Positions 62,137 to 64,000 of a stretch of 64,000 nucleotides of DNA are shown piece by piece. The notes under the pieces were generated by a model. The model saw only the letters and a program-made list of their open reading frames with translations, had not been told where the DNA came from and did not search any database. Within the stretch, counting starts at the first letter, position 1. Each line of letters starts with the position of its first letter. The stretch lies in the NCBI GenBank assembly GCA_937990735.1, contig CALKQT010000014.1:1-64000 (forward strand), written 5' to 3'. Source of the stretch: an uncultured Campylobacter sp. (GTDB lineage Bacteria; Campylobacterota; Campylobacteria; Campylobacterales; Campylobacteraceae). The position numbers were made by a program, and so were the translations under genes.

Positions 62137-63063
62137 ATGGCACAAATTCAAGAGGCCGAGCTCATCTGGAAAGACGGCAAATTAATCCCCTGGGCGGAGG
62201 CCACTACCCACGTTTTGACGCATTCTCTGCACTACGGAAACGCCGTATTTGAGGGCGTACGCGCCTATAAAACCGACAAAGGCTACGCGATTTTCCGCTT
62301 GGACGAGCACACTGCCCGTCTTGAAATTTCGGCAAAACTCTGCCTGATCAAGCTTCCGTTTAGTTTCGAGCAGCTTCGTCAGGCCCAGATCGACGTCGTC
62401 GCGAAAAATCGCTTCGATCAAACCGTCTATATTCGCCCGCTAGCGTACTTTGGCTACGGCTCGATGGGCGTTTCGTCCAAGGACTGCTCTGTAAATGTCG
62501 TCATCGCAGCGTGGCAGTGGGGCGCGTATATGGGCGAAGAGGCGCTACGCAAGGGCATCAAAGCCAAAATTTCATCGTGGATGAAGCCAGCGCAATTTTC
62601 GATGATGGCAAAAGCCAAAGCGAGCGCGAATTATTTCAACTCGCAGATGGCAAATTTTGAGGCGGTCGATGCGGGGTACGATGAGGCGATACTGCTCGAT
62701 CCGCAGGGCTTCGTCGCGGAGGGCCCTGGCGAGTGCCTATTCATCGTAAAAGATGGGCTCATCATCACTCCGCCGAACGACACCAGCCTAGAGAGCATTA
62801 CTCAAAATTCAGTCATAAAAATCGCGCGCAGCCTGGGCTACGAAGTCCGCAGAGAGCGCATTGCTCGCGATCAGCTCTATGCCGCGGATGAGGCGTTTTT
62901 TACCGGTACCGCCGCGGAGGTCACGCCGATTAGCAATATCGACGGTAGGATCATCGGCAAGGGCGAAATGGGCGAGATCACGAGCCGCTTGCAAAAGGCG
63001 TATTTCGCCGTCGTTACAGGCAAAGACCCGAAATTTGAGCACTGGCTCACTTACGTTAAATAA
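62137..63063 (+). CDS. ilvE: Branched-chain amino acid aminotransferase
   Basis: A 308-aa fold-IV PLP enzyme that aminates 2-oxo acids to Val/Leu/Ile. HSLHYGNAVFEGVRAYKT, then ANYFNSQMANFEAVDAGYDE, and FFTGTAAEVTPISNIDGR are typical. It completes the path begun by ilvB-ilvH in this window. Strong AAAGGATC ribosome site. Followed closely by the band-7 gene, as in C. jejuni. Confidence 0.95.
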   Translation: MAQIQEAELIWKDGKLIPWAEATTHVLTHSLHYGNAVFEGVRAYKTDKGYAIFRLDEHTARLEISAKLCLIKLPFSFEQLRQAQIDVVAKNRFDQTVYIRPLAYFGYGSMGVSSKDCSVNVVIAAWQWGAYMGEEALRKGIKAKISSWMKPAQFSMMAKAKASANYFNSQMANFEAVDAGYDEAILLDPQGFVAEGPGECLFIVKDGLIITPPNDTSLESITQNSVIKIARSLGYEVRRERIARDQLYAADEAFFTGTAAEVTPISNIDGRIIGKGEMGEITSRLQKAYFAVVTGKDPKFEHWLTYVK

Positions 63064-63071
63064 GGACGCGC

Positions 63072-64000
63072 ATGCCTGCGGATTTGAATGATTATTTTAA
63101 TAAGAAAAATGGCGACAAAAAAGGCGGGAATTTAAATTTTAAAATTCCTAATTTTGGAGGAATGGGCAAGTTTAGCGGCGTGATTTACGCGATAATCGCG
63201 ATAATCGCGCTACTAGTGATCTCAAAACCCTTCGTCACGATCCAATCGGGTGAGGTGGGGATCAAGTCAAATTTAGGCAAATACGATCCGACGCCTCTTG
63301 GCGCAGGACTTCACTTTTTCGTGCCGTTCATACAGGACGTATTCGTCGTAGATACTCGCACACGTATCATCAACTATACCAGCAGCGAAGATATGAGCGC
63401 GGGTATCGCTACTAAAAGCGGCACCGCGGGCGGTATCATTAGTAAAAACTCGCTTTCGGTGCTAGACTCGCGAAATTTGCCCGTCAGCATCGACATCACC
63501 GTGCAATACAGGCTCAATGAAGCCACGGCGCCCAACACGATCGCCGAGTGGGGCTTTTTGTGGGAGGATAAGATCATCGATCCGCGCGTAAAGGACGTCG
63601 TGCGTAGCGTCATCGGTAACTATGCCGCCGAGGAGCTGCCTACCAAACGCGACGAGATCGCTAAAGCGATTGACGACGGCATCCGCAAGAATATTGAAGC
63701 ACTGCCGAATTCGCCCGTAGATCTGCTAGCCGTGCAGCTTCGCGAGATCATCCTGCCGGCGAAGGTAAAGGAGCAAATCGAGAGCGTGCAGATCGCCAAA
63801 CAGGAGGCTGAGCGCACCAAATACGAGGTCGAGCGCGCAAATCAAGAGGCGCTTAAAAAGGCCGCTCTTGCCAAAGGTAACGCAGACGCCGTCAAAATCG
63901 AGGCTCAAGGTCGCGCCGATGCCGCCAAGATCGAAGCCGACGCGCAAGCCTACGCCAACAAAGAGGTCGCAAAGAGCTTGGATGCAAATCTTTTAAGCCT
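63072..64000 (+). CDS. SPFH/band 7 family protein, cut by the window end
   Basis: ATG at 63072, nine bases after the ilvE stop, with a TAAGGA ribosome site. The visible 309 residues have one TM helix (FSGVIYAIIAIIALLVISKP), then an SPFH domain (VTIQSGEVGIKSNLGKYDPT, LPVSIDITVQYRLNEATAPN, LPTKRDEIAKAIDDGIR) and a helical coiled tail with ALKKAALAKGNADAV. HflK/HflC/prohibitin-like membrane scaffold. The frame is open to the end of the window, so the 3' end is missing. Confidence 0.9.
   Translation, partial: MPADLNDYFNKKNGDKKGGNLNFKIPNFGGMGKFSGVIYAIIAIIALLVISKPFVTIQSGEVGIKSNLGKYDPTPLGAGLHFFVPFIQDVFVVDTRTRIINYTSSEDMSAGIATKSGTAGGIISKNSLSVLDSRNLPVSIDITVQYRLNEATAPNTIAEWGFLWEDKIIDPRVKDVVRSVIGNYAAEELPTKRDEIAKAIDDGIRKNIEALPNSPVDLLAVQLREIILPAKVKEQIESVQIAKQEAERTKYEVERANQEALKKAALAKGNADAVKIEAQGRADAAKIEADAQAYANKEVAKSLDANLLS

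Overview
The window looks like a chromosomal segment of a Campylobacter, and its mixture of GC-rich coding sequence with very many AAATTT/GAATTT words best suits a higher-GC oral species such as C. gracilis (inference; no 16S gene is present to confirm it). The genus call rests on gene content and order I recognise from C. jejuni: DUF2018 - polyprenyl synthase - hemA - proS, ilvB-ilvH-lpxD, pta-ackA, aspA-dcuA, mobA-pldA and ilvE next to a band-7 protein. Sec signal peptides, OMPLA and LpxD fit a Gram-negative cell. I see no rRNA, tRNA, IS element, prophage or CRISPR array.

Layout. 1-2.2 kb: a membrane protein and two broken genes. 2.3-3.8 kb: YjbR and RarA. 4.5-7.1 kb: a sulfur operon metY-rrf2-cysK. 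7.3-14 kb: a HAD phosphatase, then the isoprenoid/haem/proS operon. 14.5-18.5 kb: assorted accessory genes (hydrolase, MdaB, peptidase E, hypotheticals, one remnant). 18.6-21.7 kb: lpxD and ilvBH. 22.2-25.9 kb: a ComEA-like DNA-binding protein and the acetate pathway pta-ackA. 27.2-29.3 kb: a two-component system translationally coupled to a Met/His-rich secreted protein. 29.8-35.7 kb: metN, diaminopimelate dehydrogenase, a 48-aa membrane protein, valS and metQ. 35.8-41.6 kb: PEB4-type foldase, DedA, aspA-dcuA and a flavodoxin-fold reductase. 41.6-43 kb: a gene graveyard. 43-47.7 kb: SMI1-like protein, secreted phosphatase, DIP1984 protein and the CsgG/DUF4810/GNA1162 lipoprotein trio. 47.8-49.6 kb: a second two-component system. 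50-57.5 kb: an accessory block with a membrane-GNAT fusion, a family of related membrane proteins, paired secreted Cys proteins and a methyltransferase. 57.7-64 kb: AI-2E-type permease, YgbA_NO protein, a triple-repeat helical protein, mobA, pldA, ilvE and a band-7 protein cut by the window end.

The most striking signal is at the level of DNA words. The palindromic hexamer RAATTY (AAATTT, GAATTT, AAATTC, GAATTC) fills nearly every intergenic space and is packed into low-complexity in-frame insertions inside otherwise conserved enzymes (HemA, Pta, polyprenyl synthase, a HAD phosphatase, PldA and others). RAATTY is the methylation site required for DNA acceptance in C. jejuni transformation, so these may be accumulated uptake/self-recognition sites carried even inside proteins. 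A second signal is a 22-bp block, 21/22 identical, that includes the -35 box of both the metY operon and metQ, pointing to a shared sulfur/methionine regulon. Several broken genes are also recoverable by reading through stops and frameshifts.
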